From NCBI GenBank assembly GCA_023014365.1, contig JAEBUN010000028.1, positions 1 through 64,000 of the forward strand: a stretch of 64,000 nucleotides of DNA, read 5' to 3'. Below are positions 10,507 to 22,731 of the stretch, in pieces. Under the pieces are notes generated by a model. The model saw nothing but the letters and a program-made list of their open reading frames with translations, did not search any database and had not been told where the DNA came from. The position numbers and the translations under genes are program-made. The DNA is from Lepiota brunneoincarnata. Lineage: Eukaryota > Basidiomycota > Agaricomycetes > Agaricales > Agaricaceae. Every line of letters begins with the position of its first letter. The stretch's first letter is position 1.

Positions 10507-12701
10507 TGTGATCCCAGCTTTATCCTCACTTAAACTGAATAGCATCCTCCTTATTTAGAACCGTAGTTGATAAGGTCTTGCTCTGGTGTTTAGGTGCGCG
10601 CGCCTGTAGATTTTCTGGTTGTTATCCAGCTGATGGACACTACACACGCCAGGAACCAACCTTTTAACATTGTACGGTTTCTTTTCCTCCCCTTGTTGTA
10701 AAGACAACATCAAACGCGGTGCACCTCAGCATCTGGACGGCTCTCACGCTCACCTTGGTAAGTGAGTATATATGGTCGTGAACTGGGCATCCTGTTCTGA
10801 GGGTACTCAGTACGCGGTTAGCATCAGATACAGGACCAATTATGTGTGGATAACGCTATCCCAGGTTACGTGTAGACGTGAGTAATCACTTCAATGCCCG
10901 AGCTTGACTCTTACGAATTGGGCAGTATATTCGATGTGCCTTTTTGCCTCGTAAGCGGGTTACTCCTTTACAGGCATACAACGCAATACCGATAAATTTC
11001 AAGTCTCATTGCGAAGAAACGATTTGATCGTGAAATACATGTCCACTATGTTGATTCGGAGCTGATGACGGTGAGAAAACCATACCCCCTGAAATGCCCT
11101 TGTAGCTCAAATCCAATAGAGCTCTTCCGCATTTGACGCCTCCTCAGAAAGCTAACATTTCCTCTCGAAACACATACTTACATTTCAAACCCAGACAGCA
11201 TTATTATTCATTACGTACAGGAACGGTGTTGTAAATCTGGAGACAAGCGCCCGTAGTTTCCCCTATTATAATTTTCCGCTTCTGGCAACCTTGCATCAGA
11301 TGATAGGAGAACCCGGGCGCAGTTTAGGGCATGTGCTTTATCTCATCACCAGGAGCTGTATTACAGTAATCGCACCGCGGCCGAATAGTTACTCAAGGTA
11401 CCGATTGGTAGCCTGAAACTTAAAAAAAAGGCCGTCGGGTCGTCTAAGCACTAGGGAGTGCACTCGAGGGTCCACGTTCTTAACAAGTAGAACGATAGTG
11501 CTGTTACGAGGTCAATGCCAGGGGCAGAATTGCCAGGCAGGCGGGACCATTGAAGTGAGGAAATTTGAAACTTAAAATTAAAGGGTAAACGGCAAGGAGG
11601 CTTCGTACTCATCGTCCATTCTCCCTGTTGCGGGCGGCAGCAATACCCCCGCGACGGATTGGCAAACACCGTCGGTACTTGGGGCACCTACTCGCGCGGA
11701 GTTCTCATGTATATTTCCTTCGCATCATACATCCCCTACGGCAGGTGCATCCCCTGCCACACCCATTCAGCCCCTCTGCCACTCGTAATGCAATGCAATG
11801 CAGTAAATGATTCGGAGTTCTCACCTCTGGAACGGCACAGAACCGCGGGATTACATGAAGCAGATAAACCTACCCTATTAGGGCAAGCAACATCATGCCG
11901 GCTGTTTGCGCTCCTGCGTCCATTGAATACTACGTCCAGCCCCGTGTGAGAGGCGTTTGAATGTATTTCGGCTTCGCAGCTGTAATACGGGTGCCGATAC
12001 AGACACGGTCCGAATACGTAGATAATACTCTGCTTGTGGACCTTAACTGGAGACCCCCTTGACAATGACGTTCTCCAGGGACAGTTTCTGGCAGTACACA
12101 TTCTTGTTACACGCGCAAACGTGTTCAGCCTCGAGGCGTTTGAACTCACAGGTGCTAGGGGGCACCATGAGGCGTGCAACCATACTCGCTTGTCCCCCCA
12201 CAACCAGAAACCGTTCAGGGCAAAGACGTCCTGGCCAACTACCCTCCCTGATAGTAAAATTGCCTCATATGTCATCTCCCTATCCTCTTGGGGCTACAAG
12301 GGAGATATCCCCTCAGAATTTATCTAGCCAAAGTCACAACTGCAGCCCCTCTACGGGTTACATGGGACTCATGAATATTCGACTTTGGGTGGGGCGGTTT
12401 GCCACTCATGTGCTAGGGGGTTGTTGCGACTTCACGGGATTCCGCTGGCCCCCGTGGATTCAGCGCTTGTGCTCGGGCTTTCTCACGTCATATCCGCCCT
12501 GCTGATTGCTTATATCTGCTACATAGGTCATAAAGGCATCTTACAACGATCCGAAGTTCCGTTCATCCCCAAGCCTAAACAATTGTGATCATGATAAAAA
12601 TCACTGCCCCGTAACATCGCTAACACTCTCCCAAAACCTGTGCATTATCACGAACCGTTAAGATCGTTTCAGCCAAGGTTCAAAACAAAAGGGGCAGTGA
12701 C
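10507..12701. other. Long intergenic stretch
   Basis: 10507-11450 has no open frame worth naming. 11451-12590 has overlapping open frames on both strands (longest 179 codons on the minus strand), all without motifs or plausible composition. I support no gene here. Confidence 0.5.
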
Positions 12702-15214
12702 TCACGCGCATCTCTCCAATAATTCCCTATCCGTCTCCACACGCTTAATTACCGGCTGATCATCCTCGGTCCGGTTAAAAAACATCTCCGTCATCCCGCT
12801 CCTGGCTGACCATCGATTCCATGCCGGGACCCCATCATTACGAGTAGCTGGGTTCTGCGAAATAGCAAAGTTCAAAAAGGCACTAGCGAAGGCAGTGTCA
12901 AATGTAGGGTCTTTGTAGGCGGGCCCGTCTCCTTGTCTGTTTGAAAATCAGCGCCCCCCTCCCGCGGGAGACCGATGAATTACATAGGGGATGATGGACT
13001 TACGATGGCCAGTAATATGGAACATCAATTATGTGATCACCAGGTGGTATCGCGAACTCGCTCTGTAAAGACAGGAACGTTTCCTGTTGGCTTTGCCCCT
13101 AAAGCAACGAGTAATAAGAGCATCGTACCTTGAAAGCTCTCCCATCAAATGCTCGAAGGAGGTAGTACGTTGGACAGATCAAAATCGCTGGCCCCCCACA
13201 AGATGCAGAACGTTTAGCATCCTTCTTGCTTTATCCTCCAAAGCCTTACCTTCACCATGCACTGCAACAGCCTGATTCGTCTGCGTCACAGTCTCATTCC
13301 CATTAGGATCCCTGCGTAGGTGAGCATACAACCTTGCAGCCCTCTGCACATCTCCCTCCCCAAGCGTAGGGAAGAGGTTCCTTATGTATTGTGGTAGAGG
13401 CAATGGATTAGCTGGGTTGACAAAGTGAATGCCTTCGAAGGAATTGGTGTTGGCATATACCACCTCCTGCGGTATCCCTGATTTTGAACAAAAGTGGCCA
13501 AGGGGGTGAACTGGGAGAGAACGCGTACAACACCGTTAAACTTCCCGTCTTTCAACATCTGTGTGATCCTCTTTCTCACGAATTTTCCATCTACGACTGG
13601 TGTGAAGGAGAAAGTGCCAAAGAACCCGGCGACTGTGATGTTGTTGTTTATTCTTGTCAGGACTTCCACTGGTGCGGAACGGAGACAGGACAATGTATCG
13701 GACGCTGTTGTACATCTGGCTTATTGTCTTATCATCATTGTGAGGGATATCTCGAAAATGAGGCTCACCCTGCTTGTGCGACAGCCTTGGAATATAATTG
13801 CTGAAGAGAAATAACACGTACCCTCGTTAACGGAGGAGGAAACGGGAAAAAGGAACAAGATTATACCTCTGGGATTGGATCGTTATAAGCGTACTGGGAT
13901 GGGAAGAAACTCGAGCTCGAGATGATGGTTTTAAGTAACCTAGGCTGAGCATTCCCTCCATTTGCCAACATATGCATTATACTCGAACCCGAACCTGTGG
14001 AACCCACATTTGGAGGAGCAGCAGCAACTTTGAAAAGCCACAATACGTATAATAATAATAAAAACGCACCAGCGGATTGGCCCCAGACCACGACATGTTC
14101 TGGGTCACCATTGAATTTACTAATCTAGATCCCAATTGTCAACTACCCACATGCCCACAGGACAACAGAAACCCATACTTACATGCTCTCGAACCCACTT
14201 CAACGCCATCTGCTGGTCCACTATATGTGTGTGTGAAGCATTCCAACCCATCAGCCAACTTTATACACAAATAATAACTGCCAGGGACTACCCACACAAT
14301 CCCGCATTCAACGCCCCCTTCCTCCCAACCTCACTCCCCGCCAAAAACCCGAAGAGCGCAAGACGATACTGTATAACAACTGCTACAACCGGGGTTCCCA
14401 ACGCCGTGGACTCACGTATAAGATCGTTTCCGTCAAAAAAGTCATTGTTGAAGATACCAGCGGCGCTTCCTCGGGCATAACCACCTCTATTGTTGCGCAA
14501 GTAAGTAAGTAAACTGGGGTGGGGGGGGGTAAAGACTTCAGACTTACCCGTGTATCCAAACGACAACCGGGTGCTTCCTCGTGGCGTTGAGAGCACCAGG
14601 CACATATACACTAAATATCCCCCCCCCTATCAATCTACACAATCACATTAAAAATAGCAACAAAAAACTCACTTCAGGAACAAACAATCTTCGCTCATCG
14701 GAGGAGGATCAATCGTTCCCCTCTTTTCCACCGCATTCACTCCCACTCTCACATCACTGTGCGACAACACGGTCATGGTCTTGGAAGAAGAAGGATTAAC
14801 AAAAGGGGAAAAATCCCCCGTCCCAGGCGAAGTCGTCGCAATACACTTGTTCGGTAACGTATCCGCTTGAACGACGACTCGGACCACTCCTTCTCCTTCC
14901 TCCTCCTTCATCATCATCGGTAAGGGAGCTTGAGGAGCCTGCCATCGCAATTCACCAATAGGTGCCCTAGCGAACCTCACACCCAAAAACTCGGAATTTC
15001 CAGTGGAGGGGTTGATGTGTCCCTGGTATTTAGCGTAGCCCAAGTCGACAATGAGATTGTTTGTGTCGACGTCGTTTGGAGGAGTCGGTTGAGCGTCGAG
15101 CGTGTCTGATGAGTCGGAGGCTGTCGTTACGATGTTGTTGGCTGTAGTAGCCGGTGGCAATGATGCGAGCCATAGTAAGAGCAGGGAGGTTGATTTCTTG
15201 AGATTGAACATCAT
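12702..15214 (-). CDS. Secreted type-B carboxylesterase/lipase
   Basis: Serine ester hydrolase of the carboxylesterase type B family. MMFNLKKSTSLLLLWLASLP begins a secretion signal of about 25 residues cut after ATTA. Then GYAKYQGHINPSTGNSEFLG and VRFARAPIGELRWQAPQ, the family's N-terminal block, MSEDCLFLK, and VVVWIHGGGYARGSA, where HGGG forms the oxyanion hole (spliced across an intron). DQQMALKWVREH precedes the nucleophile motif GQSAG (spliced as GQSAGSGSSIMHMLANGGN), then YAYNDPIPE, the cystine loop CLRSAPVEVL, TPVVDGKF, and YANTNSFEGIHFVN. Near the C-terminus PPGDHIIDVPYYWPS holds the likely catalytic His, followed by FLNFAISQNPATR. About nine introns. No break in the catalytic core. 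Substrate cannot be told from sequence; it acts outside the cell or in the secretory route. Confidence 0.92.
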
Positions 15215-15799
15215 GAATAGGGCTCATTCATTTGAACGCGTGGAATCCATTTAAAATATACGGGGGCTGCTGGGAAGGGTGAGGACGCATACCACCTATA
15301 CTAGACAAAAACCTCACACACCTTCGGGCGGGGATGCGATACCATCGCGTACATCCTTGCCTTCCGTTCTCACCGAACACGTCGCGAAGGTCGACAAGTC
15401 CGAATGAAATCACCTCGAAGTGTGCCGAGGTTGCTAAATGGGGTTTACAAGGTTATCCACTCAAACTCACGCTGAAAATTTTTCTCTAGCGCAGCAAGAA
15501 ATACTTTACACATTTAATTATCACTACTGCAATCAATCAGACTAGCCAAGCGCAACGAGAATATATACGCTGATACTCTGTTCGATTGGAAACCTTGAAC
15601 TATCCGTCAATAAATCCAATAAAATTCCAGCCGCAGTTACACAAGTTCCAAGAAGAAGAAACATAGAGGGATAAAGAGGAGGTGTGTACAGAGATGCGCA
15701 AGCTGTATACATGCAAGAAAGCTTGGGAAATCGATAAGGAGAAGAAACCAAGCCCGGATGAGGGGGATCCAGTCCCGGGGACGATACCGTTTCTAAGCA
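15215..15799. other. Intergenic, esterase promoter side
   Basis: Between two minus-strand genes. Small open frames only; contains the esterase promoter and the 3' end of the proline-rich gene. Confidence 0.5.
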
Positions 15800-16630
15800 T
15801 CAACGGATTTTCTCCAAGTCCTCAGTCGCTCTAATCCCACCATTCAGACACCTGTTCGGTCTGCCACTGCCCAAACCAACCAAATTGGCACCAGAAGTTA
15901 CTGAAGGGGGAGAGCCTGGTGGTGGCGCAGGACTCTCGCCAGGGGTCGGCGGGTTACTGGTACGCCTTCGACTAAGGAGGTTCAAGCTCCATCGCTTTTT
16001 CTTAAGAGAAGGAGGCATGGGTGGGGGGCTCGCGGGCGGGGGAGCCTTGAACTTGGGATGCGCCAAATTCAAGGGGATGGGAGGGCCAAGGGAGGCCGTA
16101 TCTGCGGGTGGCGGTGGCTGGAAGCCAGGATATGGATAATGAAGAGTGGTCTGGGGAGAGCCTGGACGATGAGAGGGATGGGATGGGGGAGAGTGCGCAG
16201 AGTCGGAAGAGGCAGTGTCTGGAAAAGGGTATTCAAAAGGCGTATTGGTTGTTGTGTATGCAAACGGAGTGCCGATGATGTTGGTGGATGGGGAATTGAG
16301 GGCGATGTCAGGGAGGGCGGTGCGAAGACCGGTCATATTGATGGTGCCAGGGGGTGGCGACCTCGAAGTATTGCGAGCTGATGGCGATGGGTCTGTAGAT
16401 TGCGTTTTATCGTCCAGAGCTGTCGATGCTTGGGTAGGGACAGTCGAGTCGTCAGGCTGGGTATTGCTGGGTTTATTGTCTGCAGCAGAAGTATGTTGGG
16501 ACGAAATGACGGCTATGACGTTGTGCTCCACTTCTTCGAGGCCGGACTGGGCGTCGTGGATAGAAGGAGATTCGGTAGACATCTGGTCGTCTGGAGAAAA
16601 GGACAGATCAGTGTGATGGTTCGGAGCCAT
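15800..16630 (-). CDS. Proline/serine-rich hypothetical protein
   Basis: Single uninterrupted frame of 276 codons starting MAPNHHTDLSFSPDDQMSTE. Strongly biased to Pro, Ser and Thr: PFEYPFPDTASSDSAHSPPS, PPSHPSHRPGSPQTT, FKAPPPASPPPMPPSLKKKR. A basic patch KKKRWSLNLLSRRR lies near residue 215, and the C-terminus LNGGIRATEDLEKIR looks helical. No catalytic domain, signal peptide or membrane span. Likely an intrinsically disordered regulatory or adaptor protein; the basic patch could be a nuclear localisation or membrane-binding site (inference). The long antisense frames of this locus are shadows produced by its GC-rich composition. Confidence 0.6.
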   Translation of the reverse strand: MAPNHHTDLSFSPDDQMSTESPSIHDAQSGLEEVEHNVIAVISSQHTSAADNKPSNTQPDDSTVPTQASTALDDKTQSTDPSPSARNTSRSPPPGTINMTGLRTALPDIALNSPSTNIIGTPFAYTTTNTPFEYPFPDTASSDSAHSPPSHPSHRPGSPQTTLHYPYPGFQPPPPADTASLGPPIPLNLAHPKFKAPPPASPPPMPPSLKKKRWSLNLLSRRRTSNPPTPGESPAPPPGSPPSVTSGANLVGLGSGRPNRCLNGGIRATEDLEKIR

Positions 16631-17260
16631 TTCACATGAGCACCCTTACGTATTCCACCAGGCCCTGCCTTGCGCATTCCCTCTCTTGTACTCCCGGCGC
16701 CTCCTGTCCCCTTGGACACAATCCTACCAGAGACGAGAATGTTCTCGCTCCCTCGTTCCGTTATCAGGCATAATCATAATTTCGTCACCACCCCTCATCA
16801 TACTTTTTGATGGATGCGGTCATATCGTTCCGCATCTTATCGCCGCAGCGTGACGCACCCACGCGGATTTTTCTAGGCGGTTGCCAACACGCTCCTCAGC
16901 ATTCTAGTTTAGTTGAAATAGAGTAACACGCACACCACAGAGCATTCTCGCTGGAGTTACTACCAGGGTCGGGGTCAAGGCGTTTTGTGCTGGAGTTGGA
17001 GATGGAGACGAGGAAAAAAACGCTCCAAGATTGTCTGTTCACGGGCGTGGTCCTGATTCAAGGGTGTGAATGCAGAGAGAACATGCAGACGAGAGAAGGA
17101 TGGGCTGGTGGAATAACCCCTCCCCCGCATACCTGCTCAAAGTTATATACCCGCGTTTGTGTCTTGAAAGTCTCAAGTCTAGAACCAACATGTGCTCACG
17201 TGACCAAACTCTTGGTCAGAAGACATTCAAATGATGTCATAGCGCATATATTCTAAGAAT
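16631..17260. other. Intergenic, upstream of the proline-rich gene
   Basis: Promoter of the proline-rich gene and 3' flank of the MFS gene. No gene seen. Confidence 0.5.
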
Positions 17261-19074
17261 TTACTCCTCCCAGACGTGTTCCGGTAATCGTACAGCGAGA
17301 AGTAGGGCAAGAAGCGAGACAACAGTCATGAGCGAATATACCCCATACCCCCCAAGCACATTGTTTTGCACAGAGTAAGAGAACAATGAGGTCGACATCG
17401 CCGGTCCAATCGCTCGAGCAATGGATACAGTCATTTGCGACAAACCATTTGTAGCGCCCAGAGAGCGCTTGTTCGGCGCAGATGCCGTGATGTACATGAA
17501 GATGCATCCTTAAAATCTTGTTAAGCCGAAAAGAAGGCCCCCAGCTGTGGTAATAATAGTAGACTCACCGTAGCACATGTCCATGAACACCATCATAAGT
17601 AAAACCACCACAATCAGTGTCCAAACCAGAGCACCAACTCCCCACTGTCGCGCACAAAGGCTCATAACTGGCATCAAGGCAAAGACCGGGGCAAAGATTG
17701 TCATCCCTGAAAAGAAGATACGCTTCTCACCGAATCGGCGAATTATTTTTGCAAAAAAGAACATGTTGAAAACCCCCGTCGCCGCACCATAGCTCCCCCA
17801 AATGTATCCAATAGTCGGCGGACTGAACCCTAACCCGCCAATCTCTACCGGCATGGCAAAGAAAAGCGGAAGAAGTGCGTTTAGGCTGATGTTCAAAAAC
17901 GCGAGAGTAACATAGTTGACCACAGAGATGATTACAGGATAGATCAGAATTTCACGAAGAGGAAGAGGCTCGTTGTCTCTTGGGTTGATTGCATCCGTGA
18001 CGGTCGTTTCTGACGATACAGAAGGTACCCGTCTCCGCTTTGGGACAGTCTGGGGGGAAGGGGGGGAGATCAGGTGGATGAGCCGCTAGGAGAGTGGGCC
18101 ATGCTAACCTCCTTGAAGAACGCCACTGTGATGATGAAAGTAATAAAAACAAAACTCGAAGTCGCCAAGCATGGGAGAAAATACGGGTAGTCTTTCCAGA
18201 ATTGATGCTTGAAAACGTTTGGGAAACGCTCGTGCGGCTTCGATAAGGTACCTCCTATCAAAGGTCTTGGGGGGGGGGGGGGGGGGGGGGCTTTTATTTA
18301 GTGGAGGACATAACTCGAGAGCAGAGTAAGACATACCCCAGCGTGGCACCTGTGGCCCAGACCACTGGCATAAGCGAGAAGCCTTCCGCGCGGTTTGTAG
18401 AATCAGTCAACTCTCCCATAACACTTTTCATCACTCCTGCGATAGGGTCAACAAACATTAACAGGGAGCCCTGGAGATTGAACGTACCGATGTTTCCGTT
18501 CAGAAGACCGCATATGCACCGGCTACAACGGCCGTGAGCTTCTCTTGACAGGGAAGGAACATTGTGGATGCGCACCTGACCACCAATGTCCAAAACGTTC
18601 TAGAAAGTCCAAAAGAAAGCATTGACAACGACGACCCAACTAACCCGGTGAGCAAGACAGGCCTACGTCCAATGTAGTCAGATATCCGACTCCACTGCAA
18701 CACAGTCAAGGCTTCTGTAGCGAAGAAAAGCGATTCCTAGGGAGACAATGATGAGTAATGGGTCCTGCTCTAGGAGATGTCATCACTCAACGATTAGGCC
18801 CGCGTAATAGCCAACCTTGCGCTCGTCTCCTCCCGTTATGTCCAACTCGCTGACGAGCTATTTGGACAGTCAGAGCGGTTTAGCCACTGCGATAGCTTGT
18901 GCTCACCTGGTTGATATAGGGGTATATGGACTGGCTTGTGAGAGGCTCGCAGAGCTGCAGCAAAAGAACGATCGCAATTTGAAACTTGGGAAGAGGACTG
19001 GGTTTACGTTTTTTAGGAACATCGACAGGGGAGAGGAGGGGTGTTTCTTCGTCAACAAAGGTAGTGTCGTTCAT
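17261..19074 (-). CDS. MFS transporter
   Basis: Twelve-helix major facilitator in a membrane, exporting or importing small molecules by proton exchange; substrate unknown. It resembles the fungal/plant ZIFL-like group. Starts MNDTTFVDEETPLLSPVDVP; helix 1 LPKFQIAIVLLLQLCEPLTS; PYINQ; then ESLFFATEALTVLQWSRISD and YIGRRPVLLTGLVG, the conserved MFS motif A loop. Next LNGNIG/VMKSVMGELTDSTN, MPVVWATGATLG/PLIGGTL, a basic central loop PKRRRVPSVSSETTV, then LFFAMPVEIGGLGFSPPTIG and FGEKRIFFSGM in the second half, and NKRSLGATNGLSQMTVSIAR near the end; stop after LPEHVWEE. About nine introns splice cleanly without frameshift. The intron before PLIGG has 22 consecutive C in front of its acceptor. Confidence 0.93.
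18269..18290. repeat. Poly-G tract (22 G) inside an MFS intron
   Basis: Twenty-two G on the plus strand, so 22 C in the transcript, two bases from the AAG acceptor (18266-18268 complement). It acts in place of the polypyrimidine tract. Confidence 0.9.
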
Positions 19075-19874
19075 CCTGGCGAGGCGTAGGGGGGAGAAGA
19101 ACGACGCGAGAGGAACTGCCTGGGGAAGCGAAAGGCTGCGAAATTTGTATGGAATCTGAAGAGCCTTATCAGCGTGGAAACTTGTGCGGTGAGGGGAATG
19201 GGGTCATGAGAATCGATTAGCGTTCGTGAGTTGAACGGCAATGATGGGGCAATTCAGTTCGAAGTGATCGGGTGCTCAGGCCTTCTTCAGGGTTTGCCAC
19301 AGAAAGAAACATATATATTCCTGCCCGGTACAAAGTATCCACCCATGACGTTGTCTTCTCAAAATTGTTATAGCTACAACGATCCACCAGTATTAACCCA
19401 CCCGACTCCGCTCAATGGTTGGTATTTTACAAGTACTATCTCATCGAGCATATTCCTGTAGCCTATAAGTCGGGCCCGATGCATAGGTGTTTCACACGTA
19501 AAAGGGTTACCGTGAAATTAAAAACCTCCCGAGTTCTGCGCATGATTACGTCAAACCCAAGACCTCCGCCGCCGCAGATTCATCTACCGACTGACCTGCA
19601 AACCTTTTGCAAGGGCGATAAGCAACCACAGATGCTATCGACCGGAGCGAGTCAGCATACACGAAATAACCTCCCAGGAGCTGTTTTTGGAGCGAGGTGG
19701 AGAAAAAAAAAGAGGAAGCAAGCCAAGGAAACCACCACTGTTCTCGTGACTAAACTCACCATCTGACCCCCAGCGCGCTGACAGCTCTCCAAGAGAATAT
19801 TCCGAGTTGGGGCTACATCCATTGCGTACGGCCTTTCATATCCATCACCACACTACACCTTTAGGAGTACAATG
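19075..19874. other. Intergenic between MFS gene and MFS relic
   Basis: Promoter of the MFS gene. No coding sequence recognised. Confidence 0.5.
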
Positions 19875-20870
19875 TTAGCGACCATAACCTCTATGAATAC
19901 CACCATTTGGAAGCAGACTTGTCGTATAACCTATCGCGTTCATGCTCCCTGTCCATCTTGCGAAGAATATTAAGGAACGGGGATGCCCAGAAGTGATCCA
20001 AAACAGATGATATCCATCTTGCGGGATCCGTCTCAGAGAGGTACTCATGATCCTCCCAACACCTCGAGGATCTAGTCCGAGACCACCAAGTTCGATACAT
20101 GAGAGGTGAATAGGGCTTGGTGTACTCGGTCGACGCAGGGAAATGGAGCCATATCCAGCCAACGCAATCAAAAGCCGCCGCCTGAGCGCTTTCAAAAAAA
20201 ATTTCTTCCGGGTATCAAGGTACCATCGAGACGCTCATGTTGTTCACCTGAGCCGTAATTCCCCTGGATTCTGTGTACCTGAAGAAGTGTAGATTCCTTT
20301 TCGGGGGTGGCATATTCGCTTGCGGGACTCTGTGTCTTGTGCGAACATTTTCGGATTATCGCTGGGCGCAACTTGACTCTGCAGCGTCTGATCACACGAT
20401 CAGCGATAAAGGGGTACGGCGAAGGTCATATATACCGGACCTTGAATCGATTGCCTTCTTATAATAGGCAATCTGGAACAATGCGGCAGATAGGGTGGCC
20501 GACGAAAAAGGAAATGCGCGATAATTGCGGCCTGCATTTTGCGCGAAAGTCCAGCAGATAGTAGTGCCAGAGTTCCACATCACAAGCCATATTCCCGGGC
20601 TGCATCAAAGGGACCGGTAATCTATTAAAGTTAATGGGGTGATTATAAACTCACCCTTTCTACACTGAGGCACTACTACCAGTTAGCTAGAGCCAGGCGC
20701 TCTTCGAGTACCCAAACATGAACACAGTACTTGCCAGTCCAAGTGGTCCAAGGAGCACATCGGGACATTCGCCTATCCTGTCTGGCAATCAATCACTGAA
20801 ATATAGTCGCGCATTCAGCAAAGACAATGGGAAAGAATCCCAGTATGTCTCCAACTATAAACCCCACGGA
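19875..20870 (-). pseudogene. Decayed MFS transporter
   Basis: Two blocks in the right order and strand match the intact MFS neighbour. Around 20700-20865 the minus strand reads VGFIVGDILG, then AECATIFQ, a stop, LPDRIGECPDVLLGPLGLAS and TVFMFGYSKSAW, equivalent to VGYYAG, TEALTVLQWSR, ISDYIGRRPVLLTGLVG in the neighbour (motif A region). Around 20040-20115 it reads IELGGLGLDPRGVGRIM, equivalent to EIGGLGFSPPTIGYIW of helix 7-8. Between them nothing aligns and stops are frequent. Key arginines of motif A (GRRP) are now GECP. I read this as a dead tandem copy of the MFS gene; the exact limits are approximate. Confidence 0.72.
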
Positions 20871-21395
20871 ATAACGCACCAGCGAACCTGGCGTGTGCCC
20901 GGACTTCCCCTCATCTCCTTCAGTGATTCAGAATGGTTTGGCGTTGGGCTTTGGTGTAGGGCGCCATCCTGGATCTGGATCGCCGTCGTCCGTCGTGCAT
21001 TGTAGTAGGGCGATTTTGTGGATGTCGACTAGGATAGTCCATAGAGAAGATGGGGGGGGGGGGGGGGGGGGAAGGAAAGATAGGTCGGGGAATGTGATCT
21101 GCGCCCCGAGTCATCCGGATTCGTGGTTCTTTGGGTTACTATCACTGCCGGGCAGAGAACAAAAGATGAATACACAACTGGATGAGAGCAGAAGGGCCAG
21201 CAGTAATACTAACGTTTATGAAACACAAAGGAAGAATGTGTAAAGCTGGATGGCCCAGAGTCTAACAGGCATACATAGTTGAGGAAGAAGACGGGTAAGA
21301 GGAGGGCAAGCGAAAAAAAAAAGGGGTAGTGAATGCGTTCTACTAAATGTTGATGGTATGGCAGATGATTAGCTAGTGAGTTATAAATATCAACT
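20871..21395. other. Intergenic with poly-G tract
   Basis: Upstream flank of the MFS relic and 3' flank of module gene 1. Contains the 20-G tract at 21052-21071; no gene seen. Confidence 0.5.
21052..21071. repeat. Poly-G tract (20 G)
   Basis: Twenty consecutive G in intergenic DNA. Confidence 0.9.
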
Positions 21396-22731
21396 TCAGC
21401 GAACAGCAAGCGGAATCTGTGTAACTCTGACTTTCAGCTTCTGTACACTCCATGTCATCAGACGCCGGACAGGATTCATTTTTTTCTTTCGCTGGGCCGG
21501 GGTAGCCGCTAAAGTGGTTGGGGTCTCCAGAGGACCAGACCAAACGGCCGCAGATTGTGCCGCCACCACGTCAGTCTCCGGAGTTGGGGACGAGTTATCG
21601 GCCCCCTGTACCGCGGGAGCAACAGGAAGTATGGGCGGAAGAGTCGGAAGAGTAGGTGCCGAGGTGACCCGCTGAGATCGGGGAGATGAATGACAAGGGC
21701 CCCCCCCTTCATTGAACGAAACGGTAGGCAAGGGTGCGGCAGGGGGTATTTCAGTATTCGGGAGCACATTTGCTGGCTGAATCCAGGATGCAGGGGGCAG
21801 AGCGAATCTTCCAGCAGGATCGTATCCGGCCTCCCCATAAGACGGTTTCGGAGGCATATGATGAATGGGTTCTAAGTATCTTGATCTAGAACCACCATCA
21901 AGGACGGGGTCGATACGGAAATGCGGCGAAGAACTCTCGTCAACTCTGACAGCACCCTTTGGGTTTGATTCAGAGGGTGCTGCGGATGGCGGAGACTGAT
22001 TTTCTCGCGTTTCTTCGTGGTGGGATTGCAATTGTTCATATTGTCGTCGTAGCTGGTGAGGTGAATGCGGACCTATAAGGGACAGTAACTGAGCCTCGAG
22101 CCTCGGTATCGGGGAGCGAAGCAGCACTCACCGTTGGCTGGTTGAGAGCGACTAGTGTGCGCCCAATCGGGCACGTTATGATAGGCAACTTGTTCTGTAG
22201 TACATACGGGGGATATAGACCGAAGACGGGTGACACAGAGGAGGCATACCGAAAATGCTGCATTCTTGTCTTGAGTTATCCGGCTTAACGACCACATTTC
22301 TAAACACCTTGCCACGTGGTCCCAGTTTCACTGAATTATCGATGATGCCATGGCTACCCATATTGCTCCCGATGTCATGAGCTACTGGTCGTCGTCCTAC
22401 CTCAAAATTAAAAAATGGTTGAACATATCCTCACCGAGAGTGGGCAGAGTACCCAAGGTACACGGCACGTTGTCATCAAATCTAGGAGCTGTAGGGGCAA
22501 ATAGTGAGACCCACTCTCGTTTGTAGGAGAGACTGCAATCGGCCGGATGGTATACGCACGGTGGAGTTGAATTTTTTGTCGCGAATTGTCGGGGGCAATG
22601 GTCACATTCTCGAACATCTCTCCCTCTAGCCGTACAGAATTGTCCACCTTATGATGTGCGATGTCACCGTTCATCTCGAAGAACTGGCCCCCGTCGATAT
22701 TCAAGCTGTGAGCACCTTGGAAAAACGGCAT
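21396..22731 (-). CDS. PNNSGQ-module protein, locus 1 (two modules plus proline-rich tail)
   Basis: Unknown family. Exon 1 (22560-22731) encodes module A: MPFFQGAHSLNIDGGQFF, NGDIAHHKVDNSVRL, then VTIAPDNSRQKIQLH, ending at a phase-1 GT donor. Exon 2 (22250-22381, 132 bases, phase 1 at both ends) encodes module B: HDIGSNMGSHGIIDNSVKL, VVVKPDNSRQECSIF. A short exon follows (QVAYHNVPDWAHTSR), then a proline-rich tail of over 200 residues with PPKPSYGEAGYDPAGRFALP and a basic C-terminus RRLMTWSVQKLKVRV. The opening F-x-G-A-H-x-x-x-I-x-G-G-x-F resembles the N-terminal signature many Agaricomycete proteins carry ahead of NACHT or kinase domains; no such domain follows here. No signal peptide or membrane span. 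Most complete copy of the array; splice joins to the tail are inferred. Confidence 0.6.

Noticed and set aside
11736..12275. 179-codon minus-strand frame
   Set aside because: Rich in Cys, Arg and Trp with no motif, overlapped by equally long frames on the other strand, and no sensible splice context.
15885..16616. Plus-strand Gly/Val-rich frames
   Set aside because: Antisense shadows of the proline-rich minus-strand gene.
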